From contig NZ_CP040671.1 of the NCBI RefSeq assembly GCF_008386235.1, positions 1,304,001-1,368,000 on the forward strand: DNA of 64,000 nt. The letters are read 5' to 3'. The stretch comes from Thermosynechococcus sp. CL-1. Its GTDB lineage: Bacteria; Cyanobacteriota; Cyanobacteriia; Thermosynechococcales; Thermosynechococcaceae. Of the stretch, positions 29,367-37,785 are shown in pieces. The translations under genes and the position numbers were made by a program. Positions within the stretch are counted from its first letter, which is position 1. Each line of letters begins with the position of its first letter. The notes beneath the pieces were generated by a model. The model worked only from the letters and a program-made list of their open reading frames with translations. It did not search any database and was not told the origin of the DNA.

Positions 29367-31361
29367 ATGGCGAGACGATGCAACATTGCCCTTGTGGGCA
29401 GCTACAACAGTGGCAAAACAACCCTTGCAGAAAGCATTTTGCGCCTTACCCACGCCACGAGCAGTAAGGCCAGTAGTCTTCTAGATACCAGCCCTGAGGC
29501 TCGCGATCGCCAAATGGGGGTGGAACTGAATGTCGTTCATACCCAGTATGGAGACTTGGAGCTGACGCTTCTCGACTGTCCCGGCTCGGTGGAATTGCTG
29601 CAAGAAACCCTCAATGCCCTCGTGGGGGTGGATATGGCAATCGTTGTCTGTGAACCCCTTAGCGATCGCGCCTTTACCCTAACCCCCCTGTTCAAATTCC
29701 TCGATGACTGGCAGATTCCCCATATTCTTTTTGTCAACAAGATGGAGCGCGCCCATGACCCCTACATGGAGATCCTCGCGGCCTATCGCCAAGTTTCCAG
29801 TCGCCCCTTGGTACCCCACCAGTACCCCATTTGGCAGGGGGATGATCTCTTGGGCTACATTGACTTGGTGACGGAGCAGGCCTATCACTATCATGCGGGG
29901 GCAGCGGCGGATTTAGTTCCCTTTCCTTCGGAATTACAAGCCGTTGAACAGGCGGCGCGGGCGGAGCTACTGGAGGCTCTAGCCAACTATGATGACCACC
30001 TTTTGGAAGAACTCCTTGAGGATATTGCGCCGCCAGAAAGTGAAATCATGGCGGATCTGCGCTGGGAGTTGGGAGCCGATTTAATTGTGCCCGTCTTTTT
30101 TGGCAGTGCGCAAACGGACTACGGTGTGCGCCCCCTATTGGCAGCCCTTGATCGCGAAGCACCCGATGCCACAGAAACTGCTGCCCATCGCCAGATTAAT
30201 GGTGAGGAACCCCTCGCCCAAGTACTGAAGACCTTCTATCTACCCCAAGGAGGCGGCAAGCTCTCCCTCGTTCGGGTCTGGCAGGGTACCTTGACCGATG
30301 GTATGAGCTTGAATGGGGTGCGTGTGGGTGGTATCTACCGTGCCCAAGGTACACAACTGGAATCCTTGGGACAAGCCACAGCGGGGGACATCGTTCTCTT
30401 GGCGCGCCTAGAGGGCATTCGTACGGGTGAGACCCTCAGTATCAATGGTCAGGCGGTGCCTTTGCCCTGTGCCCCCCAACTAGAACCCGTCTATGCCTTG
30501 GCCATTACCCCCAGTAAACGCAGTGATGAGGTGAAGCTCACCAGCGCGCTGCAAAAACTTCTTGAGGAAGATCCGGCGCTGCGCTGGGAACAGCATGGCG
30601 ATACCCATGAAATTATTCTCTGGGGACAGGGTGACATTCACTTGCAGATTGCCCTTGATCGCCTGCGCCGCAAATATAACCTACCGATGCAAACCCATCT
30701 CCCCCAAGTCCCCTACAAGGAAACCATTCGCCGCAGCACGAAAAACAGTCATGGCCGCTATAAACATCAAACCGGTGGCCACGGCCAGTTTGGCGATGTG
30801 TACCTCGATATTGCTCCCCTAGAACGCGGCAGCGGCTTTCAATTTAGTGAAACCATTGTCGGCGGCGTTGTGCCCAAGCAATATATCCCCGGTGTCGAGC
30901 AAGGGGTGCGGGAATTTCTCAACCAAGGACCGTTGGGATTTCCGATCGTGGATGTGGCGGTGACCCTCACCAATGGCTCCTATCACTCCGTGGATAGCTC
31001 TGAGCAGGCCTTTCGCCAAGCGGCTCGCCTCGCCATGCAAGCGGGAATTCCCCAGTGTGAACCGCAACTCCTAGAACCCATCATGGCAATCCAAGTGTGG
31101 ATGCCCCAAGCTTTTACGGCTAAGGTGATGCAGGCGTTGACGGGGCGGCGCGGTCAGGTTTTGGGCTACAGCAATAAGGAGGGTTGGCCCGGCTGGGAAC
31201 AGATTGAGGCTTATCTACCCCAAGCAGAAATGCATGACTTTGTGGTGGAGTTGCGATCGCTGACAATGGGCACAGGTGGCTTCCATTGGCAATTTGACCA
31301 TCTTCAAGAAGTACCGGAGAAACTGGCCGCGACGATTGTCCAGCGCCACAAAAAAGCCTAG
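29367..31361 (+). CDS. EF-G-like translational GTPase
   Basis: A 664-residue paralogue of elongation factor G. G1 is GSYNSGKTT instead of the usual GHVDAGKTT, G3 is DCPGSVE and G4 is NKME. Domains II-V follow, with the domain IV landmark KYKHQTGGHGQFGDV-like segment (GRYKHQTGGHGQFG) and the domain V ending. The altered G1 and shorter length place it with the accessory EF-G-like proteins found in many bacteria rather than the main fusA product. Its role in elongation or recycling is uncertain. ATG 29367 is preceded by an in-frame GTG. The stop overlaps the convergent glycosyltransferase stop by four bases. Confidence 0.85.
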   Translation: MARRCNIALVGSYNSGKTTLAESILRLTHATSSKASSLLDTSPEARDRQMGVELNVVHTQYGDLELTLLDCPGSVELLQETLNALVGVDMAIVVCEPLSDRAFTLTPLFKFLDDWQIPHILFVNKMERAHDPYMEILAAYRQVSSRPLVPHQYPIWQGDDLLGYIDLVTEQAYHYHAGAAADLVPFPSELQAVEQAARAELLEALANYDDHLLEELLEDIAPPESEIMADLRWELGADLIVPVFFGSAQTDYGVRPLLAALDREAPDATETAAHRQINGEEPLAQVLKTFYLPQGGGKLSLVRVWQGTLTDGMSLNGVRVGGIYRAQGTQLESLGQATAGDIVLLARLEGIRTGETLSINGQAVPLPCAPQLEPVYALAITPSKRSDEVKLTSALQKLLEEDPALRWEQHGDTHEIILWGQGDIHLQIALDRLRRKYNLPMQTHLPQVPYKETIRRSTKNSHGRYKHQTGGHGQFGDVYLDIAPLERGSGFQFSETIVGGVVPKQYIPGVEQGVREFLNQGPLGFPIVDVAVTLTNGSYHSVDSSEQAFRQAARLAMQAGIPQCEPQLLEPIMAIQVWMPQAFTAKVMQALTGRRGQVLGYSNKEGWPGWEQIEAYLPQAEMHDFVVELRSLTMGTGGFHWQFDHLQEVPEKLAATIVQRHKKA

Positions 31362-32206
31362 GCCACCAGTTGAGCCGCCTTGGCCTGCAATTCCTGCAGT
31401 CGTGTGGCCATAATCTGCTGAATCTGCGCCTCCTGCTGGCGATCGCTCGCATCCAGATCATCAGCCACGGTACCGGGAGCGGCTTGGAATTTCTTGAGTT
31501 GACGGTCAAAGAAACTATTGGGAAAGCGGCGGTACTCAACGGTCTGCTGCTGGAGGCGGGCAGTGTGGCAAAACTGGTGCAGCCAATGGGCATAGGCCAC
31601 ATCCTCAGCCCCATAGCGAAATTGGCGAAACACCTCCTCTTCGGGAAAGCCGCCAATAAACTCATGGACTTCGCGGCGCACGGCGAGATTGAGCACCAGC
31701 GTTTGCTCGAGACTCCTGTGCCAGTAGGGGTGCAGGCGATCGCGACAATAGACCCCTGTGCGTACCGCCCCAAAATACGCTGGGGCATAGGGTGCTGGTA
31801 AAGGCTGATTCAACACCGATAGGGCTAAAAACAGATGCTCAGGGCGGTAGAGATCATCGCCATCACAGAAAAAAATCACCTCCCCTTTGGCCAAGCGCAC
31901 CCCCATGTTCCGCGCTGCCGCAATACCCATATTCGTCGGCAAGCCCACCAATTGTAGGGGCACTACATCCGGCCACTGGGCAGTTGCTACATCACAGGTG
32001 TGATCCGTAGAGCCATCGCTCACAAGGATCAATTCCCCCGCAGTGGCGTAGGGGAAGTGCTGTTGGAGGTAGCGGCAACTGGCGGCAATGCTCTCAAGGG
32101 TTTCCCGAAAGACCGTTTCTCCCCGCTGGGTCACCACATTGTAGGCGGGCATCACAATCGAGAAGGAACGTAGGCCAGCAAGTTCCACAGCAAGTCCCTC
32201 AGTCAC
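31358..32206 (-). CDS. Family 2 glycosyltransferase
   Basis: A 282-residue GT-A fold enzyme. The N-terminal IVMPAYNV strand, LILVSDGSTDHT and the nucleotide-sugar/metal motif FFCDGDD (DxD type) are in the right order for GT2. There is no transmembrane segment, so it is probably cytosolic or peripheral. Donor and acceptor are unknown. The start codon is GTG 32206. The C-terminal 50 residues are Gln/Ala-rich and look helical. The divergent tRNA-Glu promoter begins about 50 bp beyond its start. Confidence 0.88.
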   Translation of the reverse strand: MTEGLAVELAGLRSFSIVMPAYNVVTQRGETVFRETLESIAASCRYLQQHFPYATAGELILVSDGSTDHTCDVATAQWPDVVPLQLVGLPTNMGIAAARNMGVRLAKGEVIFFCDGDDLYRPEHLFLALSVLNQPLPAPYAPAYFGAVRTGVYCRDRLHPYWHRSLEQTLVLNLAVRREVHEFIGGFPEEEVFRQFRYGAEDVAYAHWLHQFCHTARLQQQTVEYRRFPNSFFDRQLKKFQAAPGTVADDLDASDRQQEAQIQQIMATRLQELQAKAAQLVA

Positions 32207-32259
32207 TCGCCCTCATTTTCTCCCTAGGAGCGGCTGCGATGCAAAAATTTCCCAAGGTG

Positions 32260-32289
32260 TTGACAAACGCTCAGGGCATTCGCTACATT
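32260..32289 (+). promoter_or_regulatory. Sigma70-type promoter of tRNA-Glu
   Basis: A perfect -35 TTGACA (32260-32265) is followed after 18 bp by the -10 box TACATT (32284-32289), which differs from consensus at one base. The tRNA begins 18 bp later. This is the clearest standard promoter in the window. Confidence 0.75.
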
Positions 32290-32306
32290 AACTAATGCTG
32301 AGTCTT

Positions 32307-32379
32307 GCCCCCATCGTCTAGAGGCCTAGGACACCTCCCTTTCACGGAGGCGACGGGGATTCGAATTCCCCTGGGGGTA
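32307..32379 (+). tRNA. trnE: tRNA-Glu, anticodon UUC
   Basis: A 73-base cloverleaf. The acceptor stem is GCCCCCA paired with TGGGGGT, the anticodon loop is CTTTCAC with anticodon TTC, and the T arm is GGGGATTCGAATTCCCC. The discriminator is A and no CCA is encoded. The sequence is close to chloroplast tRNA-Glu. Besides translation, glutamyl-tRNA is the starting point of haem and chlorophyll synthesis in cyanobacteria. Confidence 0.97.
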
Positions 32380-32475
32380 TCCTCCACTGGCAACCTCAAC
32401 GTGAACGGTCGATATTTGATTCGCCGCTCCCCTGCCAAAGTGCCACAATACGGAAAGTAGTGCAGGAGACAAAGG

Positions 32476-33639
32476 ATGGACTGGGCAACGCGGGTGATGC
32501 GGGTCACGCCGTCGGTAACGCTGGCGATTGATGCCAAAGCCAAGGCAATGCGCGCGGCTGGAGAGGATATCTGTAGCTTTAGTGCGGGCGAACCCGACTT
32601 TGACACCCCTGCCCACATTCGTGAGGCGGCAAAAACAGCGCTCGATCAAGGCAAAACCCGCTATGGTTCGGCGGCAGGGGAACCGGCCTTGCGGCAGGCG
32701 ATCGCCACCAAGCTCAACAACGACAACCACCTGCCCTATCGTGCTGAAAATATTCTCGTCACCAATGGCGGCAAGCAGGCGCTCTTTAACCTGATGCTAG
32801 CCCTAATCAATCCCGGCGATGAGGTCATTATTCCTGCCCCCTACTGGGTGAGCTATCCAGAAATGGTGCACTTGGCTAGTGGCACGCCGGTGATTGTAGC
32901 AACCACGCCGGAAACCGGTTATCGGATTACCCCTGCTCAACTGGAGGATGCAATTACGCCGAAAACACGGCTCTTTGTCCTCAACTCCCCCAGCAACCCC
33001 ACGGGCATGGTCTATACCCCCGAGGAAATTCGCGAACTAGCGGCAGTGATTGTGCGGCATCAACTGTGGGTGGTCTCCGATGAGATTTACGAGAAGATTC
33101 TCTACGATGGGGCTGAACACCTGAGCATCGGTGCTGTCAGTGAGGCGGCCTTTGAGCGAACCATTGTCTGTAGTGGCTTTGCCAAGGCCTATGCGATGAC
33201 GGGTTGGCGTGTGGGCTATTTGGCAGGGGCAACCGATGTGATTAAAGTCGCCACGAAAATTCAGAGCCACAGCACCTCAAATGTGTGTACGTTTGCCCAA
33301 TACGGTGCCCTTGCGGCTCTAGAGGGAAGTCAAGCCTGTGTGGCCGAGATGGTGGCCGCCTTCCGCGATCGCCGTGCCTGTATGTATGAACGCATTTCTG
33401 AGATTCCTCGCCTGCGCTGTCTCAAACCCCAAGGCGCCTTTTATCTCTTTGTGGATATTAGCGAAACGGGTTTAAGTTCCGTAGAGTTTTGCGATCGCCT
33501 GCTGGAGGAAGAAAAGGTGGCCACAATTCCCGGTAAAGCCTTTGGCATGGATGATCACATTCGCCTCTCCTACGCCACGGATTTGGCCACCATTGAAAAA
33601 GGCCTGACGCGACTGGCAAAATTTGTCGAGCGGCTCTAA
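32476..33639 (+). CDS. aspC: Aspartate aminotransferase, class I PLP enzyme (subgroup Ib)
   Basis: A 387-residue fold-type I aminotransferase. [11 protein letters not shown], the aspartate-binding-type [23 protein letters not shown] and the PLP-lysine segment [20 protein letters not shown] (the Lys forms the internal aldimine) are all present in order. It interconverts aspartate and oxaloacetate with glutamate. Cyanobacterial Ib enzymes may also accept prephenate, which cannot be settled by eye. GGAG lies about 10 bp before the ATG. Its TAA overlaps the stop of the convergent Uma2 gene. Confidence 0.93.
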   Translation: MDWATRVMRVTPSVTLAIDAKAKAMRAAGEDICSFSAGEPDFDTPAHIREAAKTALDQGKTRYGSAAGEPALRQAIATKLNNDNHLPYRAENILVTNGGKQALFNLMLALINPGDEVIIPAPYWVSYPEMVHLASGTPVIVATTPETGYRITPAQLEDAITPKTRLFVLNSPSNPTGMVYTPEEIRELAAVIVRHQLWVVSDEIYEKILYDGAEHLSIGAVSEAAFERTIVCSGFAKAYAMTGWRVGYLAGATDVIKVATKIQSHSTSNVCTFAQYGALAALEGSQACVAEMVAAFRDRRACMYERISEIPRLRCLKPQGAFYLFVDISETGLSSVEFCDRLLEEEKVATIPGKAFGMDDHIRLSYATDLATIEKGLTRLAKFVERL

Positions 33640-34238
33640 ATCCACAACCGCGCCATCGGTAGGAGAAACCCCGGCATCACCTCGCTGCAATCAACGACCT
33701 GGGGGGCGTCTAAAACAACCACGTCCTCTTGGGGACGGTAGAGTTCTACTTGGCGGTCTTGGGAATTGATCAGCAGCCCCAAGCGCACCCCCAGTCGCCG
33801 ATACTCCTGCATTTTGGCGCGTAAGCGGTCAATCGCATCCGAGGGCGATCGCAACTCAGCAACGAAATCCGGCACGATGGGGATAAAGCCCGTCAGATCA
33901 ACGCCCTCTAGGCGGGGGCTAGCAATCCAAGAGACATCTGGGGAGAGTTTGCCGCCCCCCAAAGCTGTAAAGTCATAGCCCGTTGAGGAATCAAAGGCGC
34001 GCCCCAGTTGCGTTTGCCGGTTCCAAAGCCCCACTTCCACAATCAGCTCAAAATTTTGGGCACCCGTTTGCCCCCCCGTTGGCGGCATGACAATCAATTC
34101 TCCAGCCTTGGTCAATTCTAGGCGCAGATCAGGATTATCGCGGCAGAGCTGATCAAACTGCTCTGGGGTCACCTGCACCGTTGCATTGCGGACATTGAGC
34201 AGCAGCGGCGAGCTGTCCACGGGTGTTGTAGAAGTCAT
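33636..34238 (-). CDS. Uma2-type (DUF820) putative restriction-fold protein
   Basis: A 200-residue member of the DUF820/Uma2 family, expanded in cyanobacteria. Motifs: [31 protein letters not shown] and the [12 protein letters not shown] block, whose Asp-x(n)-Glu plus the later [16 protein letters not shown] fit a PD-(D/E)xK nuclease fold. No target or partner gene is known and no methylase lies nearby, so it is not a classical restriction enzyme. It converges on aspC and lies 44 bp upstream of the glucokinase stop on the same strand. Confidence 0.88.
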   Translation of the reverse strand: MTSTTPVDSSPLLLNVRNATVQVTPEQFDQLCRDNPDLRLELTKAGELIVMPPTGGQTGAQNFELIVEVGLWNRQTQLGRAFDSSTGYDFTALGGGKLSPDVSWIASPRLEGVDLTGFIPIVPDFVAELRSPSDAIDRLRAKMQEYRRLGVRLGLLINSQDRQVELYRPQEDVVVLDAPQVVDCSEVMPGFLLPMARLWI

Positions 34239-34282
34239 AACGGTTGATTTAAGCCGAATAACTTGATCCTAGCGAAGGCAAC

Positions 34283-35179
34283 TTAGAGGTGGTCTTTCAC
34301 ATATTTCCACGCTAGTTTGGCTGCACCGACGATGCCCGCATGATTGCCAAGGGTGGCTCGCAAACAGTGGAGGTTATTGCGGGAGGTGGGCAGCACCCGC
34401 TCTTCCAATTCAGCAATCATCGAGGGAAAAAAGAGGTCACTGGCGGCACTAATCCCCCCACCAATAATCACTGCTTCGGGGGTGAGGACATATATAAGGC
34501 TCGCAATGCCAGCGGCTAATTCACGGCCATAGGTTTGCCAGAGGGCGATCGCCTCAGGGTCGCCATTGTTGGCTCGCTCTGCCATCTCATGGGGTTCACA
34601 GCCCCAGCGTCGCCGCAGGGCTTGGGCGGAAACATGTTGCTCAAGGGAACCGCGATTGCCACTGTTGCAGGGAGGTCCGTTGTAGTCGAGGGTAATCAGC
34701 CCCAACTCGCCGGCAGCACCATCCCGACCGACAAAGAGATCGCCATTGAGGATAATCGCACCGCCGACCCCCGTCCCCAAGGTCAGCAAAATTAAATCCT
34801 TGAACTGACTCCCCGCCCCTAGCCATGCTTCTCCAAGGCCAGCACAGTTGGCATCGTTACCAATCACGGTGGGTTTGCCCGTCAGATGTTCGAGGCTGTC
34901 GCTAATGGGCACTTCGTACCAGTCAAGGTTAATGGCACGGCGGGCAATACGACCAGTGGCATCCACAGGCCCCGGTATGCCCATCCCGATCGCCAACGCC
35001 CGATCCTCACCATCCAGTTCTTTAATCCCCTGCACAATCGCTCTAATCACCCGCTCTGGAAAGGGAGGCTGAGGGGTCGGCAACGTTAGGGTATTGAGGC
35101 AATCCCCCTTGGGACTAAAGCGCCCCATTTTGATGGCAGTGCCACCAAGATCAACACCAATCACGTAGGGTTCACTCAC
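34283..35179 (-). CDS. ROK-family glucokinase
   Basis: A 298-residue sugar kinase of the ROK family. The phosphate-binding N-terminus is IGVDLGGTAIKMG, the adenosine-side motif is LGTGVGGAI, and the zinc-binding region has GELG...PCNSGNRGSLEQHVS, with fewer Cys than the classical CxCGxxGCxE motif. I start at GTG 35179, which overlaps the upstream LCP gene's stop as GTGA. The open frame continues upstream but without family sequence. Translational coupling to the LCP gene is very likely. Glucose specificity is inferred from the closest family members. Confidence 0.88.
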   Translation of the reverse strand: MSEPYVIGVDLGGTAIKMGRFSPKGDCLNTLTLPTPQPPFPERVIRAIVQGIKELDGEDRALAIGMGIPGPVDATGRIARRAINLDWYEVPISDSLEHLTGKPTVIGNDANCAGLGEAWLGAGSQFKDLILLTLGTGVGGAIILNGDLFVGRDGAAGELGLITLDYNGPPCNSGNRGSLEQHVSAQALRRRWGCEPHEMAERANNGDPEAIALWQTYGRELAAGIASLIYVLTPEAVIIGGGISAASDLFFPSMIAELEERVLPTSRNNLHCLRATLGNHAGIVGAAKLAWKYVKDHL

Positions 35180-36543
35180 AGAGATTTTGTCAGTCTCAAT
35201 TGCAGGCGATCGCGGGCATCGTCGCCCAGTTGAATCGTCACATCCGATGCTAGCACACCCGTACTCTCCACCCGCACTTCCCCAAATCCCAGCAATAACT
35301 GCACCCGACGCGCTGCCGCCAAATCCCCCTGCTGAGCAATGATCCGTGTAATCGGCATCGGTTGGGGCAATGGCTCTGCCACCAAAGGATCGGGGTAACC
35401 GGCGATTTGCAGTTGCTGACTCAGACGCATGACCCATGATTCTGGCAGGGTGGTATTTTGAATCGCAATCCGCACTTGGGCAGGGGGGGGCAGACCTGTC
35501 TCGCGCGGATCAGCAGTAGGGGTGTCGCGGAAATAGTGATCCGTTAGCCAAGCAATCCGTTGGTAATTGGGCAACCAATAGCTCACTTCCACTTCATCGG
35601 TGCTGCCATTAAAGTTCCCCGGCAGCATCAGAAACTCCACCCGCGATCGCGGCAAGCTAGTGAGGAATTGCCCCAAGCTCATCAGTTCCTCAACCGTTAA
35701 GTTGGTATCCAAGTTTTCGCGAATAATACTGAGAAGCTGGGGGGTACGGGCAAGGGTTTCGGGGCGAGCCGTTTGCTCCATTAGTGCCCGCAAAAACATC
35801 TGTTGTCGCTGCACGCGGCCAATATCGCCAAGGGCATCGTAGCGAAAGCGCAGAAATTGTAGGGCTTGGTTGCCATTCAGGTGTTGTCGTCCGGACTGCA
35901 AATCAATGTAGAGGCGCTGACTGTCATCCCGATAGCGCATGGCTATGGGTACATCCACTGTCACCCCCCCAAGGGCATCAATGAGTTTCTCAATGCCTTG
36001 AACGTTAATGCGCAAATAGCGATCGATGGGCACATCCCCTAGCAAATCACTCACGGTTTCCGCCGCCAGTGCGGGTCCACCGAGGGCATTGGCTTCGTTG
36101 ATTTTGGCATCCCCCCGACCCGGAATGAAGGTGAGGGTATCGCGGGGAATTGACAGCACCACTAACCGTTGCTGCACTGGGTCAAAACGCACCAGTAGAA
36201 GTGAGTCCGATAGCCCCTCAACGGAATTCACTAGGGCATGGTAGGTAAGGTTGGGGTCGGGTGGTTCATCTAAGTCGGAGGTTAAGACCTTGGAGCCAAT
36301 AAGCAGTAAATTCAAGGGTTGATGGAGCCTTGCCCCTGTCCAGCGATCGCCCCGTTGAAACACCTGCCACTCTCGACTGCTGAGCGATCGCTGCATGAGT
36401 GGTGTACTCTGACTCAATAGCCCCCACAGTGCCCCTAGGCTGCCGGAAATTAAGGCAACCCCTAGCCACAACACCAGTCGCCAAAATAAAACCCCTTCTT
36501 CAGGCGGAGCGGGTCGTCGTCGGCGTTGCCATCGAATAAACAC
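35176..36543 (-). CDS. LytR-CpsA-Psr (LCP) family wall-polymer ligase
   Basis: A 455-residue membrane-anchored protein. A basic N-terminus and one transmembrane helix (about residues 23-44) precede the LCP domain with SDSLLLVRFDP, LSIPRDTLTFIPG, KINEANALGG and the arginine motif FLRFRYD. A LytR C-terminal type domain (VRIAIQNTTLPESWVMRLSQ) ends the protein. LCP enzymes transfer undecaprenyl-linked polymers to peptidoglycan. In cyanobacteria the acceptor or donor glycan is not known. It starts with GTG and is translationally coupled to the glucokinase gene. Confidence 0.9.
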   Translation of the reverse strand: MFIRWQRRRRPAPPEEGVLFWRLVLWLGVALISGSLGALWGLLSQSTPLMQRSLSSREWQVFQRGDRWTGARLHQPLNLLLIGSKVLTSDLDEPPDPNLTYHALVNSVEGLSDSLLLVRFDPVQQRLVVLSIPRDTLTFIPGRGDAKINEANALGGPALAAETVSDLLGDVPIDRYLRINVQGIEKLIDALGGVTVDVPIAMRYRDDSQRLYIDLQSGRQHLNGNQALQFLRFRYDALGDIGRVQRQQMFLRALMEQTARPETLARTPQLLSIIRENLDTNLTVEELMSLGQFLTSLPRSRVEFLMLPGNFNGSTDEVEVSYWLPNYQRIAWLTDHYFRDTPTADPRETGLPPPAQVRIAIQNTTLPESWVMRLSQQLQIAGYPDPLVAEPLPQPMPITRIIAQQGDLAAARRVQLLLGFGEVRVESTGVLASDVTIQLGDDARDRLQLRLTKSL

Positions 36544-36736
36544 TATTGCCTCGCCACACTAAAAATTCCCTTAAGCCTACCATATAGCCCTTATTCTCCT
36601 ATGACGTACATCAAGCGTCTTCGATACGGAGTTTCACCCTTTGGAGTCTGTGCTATCCCCGTGAAAAGAACTGTCAACAAGTTGGCAAGATACAATACTC
36701 AAATATCCAACTCATACGCAACCGATTGCGGCCAAA

Positions 36737-37747
36737 ATGCAATTTATTGACCTCGCCGAAATTCATGTCAAAGCTGGGAAGGGGGGCGACGGCATTATTG
36801 CCTTTCGCCGTGAAAAGTATGTACCTGCGGGGGGGCCATCGGGGGGCAATGGGGGCAATGGCGGCTCGGTGATTCTCAAGGCAGTCTCCAATTTACAAAC
36901 ATTGCTGGATTTTCGCTATGCCCATGTCTTCAAAGCGGACAATGGCCAACGGGGCGGGCCGAATAACCGTACGGGTGCCTGTGGTGCGGATTTAGTGATT
37001 GAAGTGCCCTGTGGCACCATGGTTTGGGATGCGGAAACCGAGGAATTACTGGGCGACCTCACTACCCCTGGTCAAACGCTGCTGGTGGCTAAGGGGGGCA
37101 AAGGGGGTTTAGGGAATAAACACTTCCTGAGTAATCATCAACGGGCACCAGACTATGCCCTACCGGGCTTGGAGGGGGAAGAGCGGCATCTCCGGCTGGA
37201 ACTCAAACTACTAGCGGAAGTGGGCATTATTGGCCTGCCCAATGCCGGTAAATCCACCCTAATTTCGGTGTTATCAGCAGCGCGACCGAAAATCGCCGAT
37301 TATCCCTTTACAACCTTGGTGCCCAATTTAGGTGTGGTGCGCCAACCCAATGGTGATGGCACCGTGTTTGCTGATATTCCCGGTCTCATTGCCGGTGCCC
37401 ATGCGGGTCTGGGGTTGGGGCATGAGTTTCTCCGCCATATTGAGCGTACCCGTCTGCTGCTGCACTTGATTGATGCCACGGCTGAGGATGTGGTGGCTGC
37501 TTACCAAACCATTCGCGATGAGCTAGTGGCTTATGGGCACGGCTTGGGCGATCGCCCGCAAATCATTGCCCTGAATAAAATTGATGCCCTAGAGGCTTCG
37601 CAAATTACGGCTATTCAAGAGACCCTCGCTGCCTATGCCGGTCAGCGGGTTTTTGCCATCTCTGCGGTGGCGCGTCAGGGGTTAGAGCTTCTCTTAGATG
37701 CCATTTGGCAGGAACTGGGGGTGAGCGTTTCCCATCAGTATTCTTGA
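36737..37747 (+). CDS. obgE: Obg-family GTPase, ribosome assembly factor
   Basis: A 336-residue GTPase. The glycine-rich Obg fold (residues 1-158; [27 protein letters not shown]) is followed by the G domain with G1 [10 protein letters not shown]3 DIPGLI and G4 NKID. It lacks the extended C-terminal OCT domain beyond the G domain, as is common in cyanobacteria. It acts in large ribosomal subunit maturation and stress control. A TACAAT at 36691-36696 may be its -10 box. The CHAT gene begins 38 bp downstream. Confidence 0.96.
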   Translation: MQFIDLAEIHVKAGKGGDGIIAFRREKYVPAGGPSGGNGGNGGSVILKAVSNLQTLLDFRYAHVFKADNGQRGGPNNRTGACGADLVIEVPCGTMVWDAETEELLGDLTTPGQTLLVAKGGKGGLGNKHFLSNHQRAPDYALPGLEGEERHLRLELKLLAEVGIIGLPNAGKSTLISVLSAARPKIADYPFTTLVPNLGVVRQPNGDGTVFADIPGLIAGAHAGLGLGHEFLRHIERTRLLLHLIDATAEDVVAAYQTIRDELVAYGHGLGDRPQIIALNKIDALEASQITAIQETLAAYAGQRVFAISAVARQGLELLLDAIWQELGVSVSHQYS

Positions 37748-37785
37748 TTGTGACGGGTGCTGTTGAGGAACCACCGAGGAAAAAA

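Noticed and set aside
34283..35437. 384-residue version of the glucokinase
   Set aside because: The added N-terminus overlaps the LCP gene and has no ROK sequence. GTG 35179 gives the family start and a GTGA coupling.
37705..37785. Extended start of the TPR-CHAT gene inside obgE
   Set aside because: ATG 37786 has a well-spaced GAGGA and begins a proper signal peptide.
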